The notes beneath the pieces were generated by a model. That model saw nothing but the letters and a program-made list of their open reading frames with translations. It had not been told where the DNA came from and did no database searches. From positions 99,583-163,582 of the forward strand of contig NZ_JUUZ01000034.1 of NCBI RefSeq assembly GCF_001074155.1: 64,000 nt of DNA, in the 5' to 3' direction. The DNA comes from Streptococcus pseudopneumoniae (GTDB taxonomy: Bacteria; Bacillota; Bacilli; Lactobacillales; Streptococcaceae). The position numbers were made by a program, and so were the translations under genes. Below, piece after piece: positions 63,965 through 64,000 of this stretch. Each line of letters starts with the position of its first letter. The stretch's first letter is position 1.

Positions 63965-64000
63965 GTGTATACAAAAAGGCCAACATCCATTATATTAAAA

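Overview
The window comes from the chromosome of a low-GC Gram-positive coccus, almost certainly a Streptococcus of the mitis group (S. mitis / S. oralis / S. infantis-like, a relative of S. pneumoniae). Evidence: extended -10 promoters (TGnTATAAT) with weak -35 boxes, a ComX-type box in front of cinA-recA, CiaR-driven csRNAs around ruvB, an N-acetyl-type lysine pathway (dapH plus deacetylase), pneumococcus-like gene neighbourhoods (spx-lipoprotein-ireB-ruvX, tsaE-GNAT-LCP-cinA-recA, rpmB-Asp23-fakA-like, GNAT-kinase-valS, gpsA-galU, leuS-GNAT-GNAT-ruvB) and a LuxR/DesK-type two-component system. Species assignment is inference. No rRNA, tRNA, complete IS element, prophage or CRISPR array was seen.

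Layout. 1-5.6 kb: end of a Mg2+ P-type ATPase, an Spx regulator, lipoproteins, ireB-ruvX-DUF1292, a 100-bp tandem repeat, folC. 5.7-8.1 kb: HAD phosphatase and a purine permease with a PurBox-like operator. 8.2-15.7 kb: tsaE-GNAT-LCP, then the competence-type cinA-recA unit, a reversed GNAT gene, dinF and yebC. 15.7-20.6 kb: a membrane protein and a MarR-regulated heterodimeric ABC exporter (rcrRPQ-like) with three phased operator copies. 20.7-22.4 kb: PAP2 phosphatase and a LytTR regulator with a LiaF-like membrane partner. 22.5-24.9 kb: rpmB, Asp23-family protein, FakA-like kinase. 25-28.7 kb: small membrane proteins, ABC transporter and a DesK/LuxR-type two-component system.

28.8-37.3 kb is the accessory hot spot. 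A T-box (valine) leader drives GNAT, P-loop kinase and valS. A very A/T-rich gene for a protein with two RNxxxH (HEPN RNase) motifs starts inside the valS stop codon (TAGTG overlap). It is followed by a C5-cytosine DNA methyltransferase and a probable partner restriction endonuclease. This looks like a defence island grafted onto the valS operon.

37.3-46.5 kb: HHH protein, uppS-cdsA-rseP-proS, 6-phospho-beta-glucosidase, rhomboid protease, 5-formyl-THF cyclo-ligase, lysine-pathway deacetylase. 46.5-52.9 kb (minus strand): dapH, EamA permease, bifunctional PBP, galU, gpsA. 53-64 kb: leuS, two GNATs, an ABC transporter cassette lying between two near-identical csRNA genes, ruvB, a nucleotidyltransferase-like gene, a third csRNA, two small unknown genes, a pseudouridine synthase and pepC.

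Two systems stand out. First, the double-HEPN gene is translationally joined to T-box-controlled valS. Second, a putative LytTR regulon: the LytTR operon and the ABC cassette 35 kb away carry the same direct repeats (ACCAC, 21-bp period), each exactly 42 bp upstream of its -10 box.
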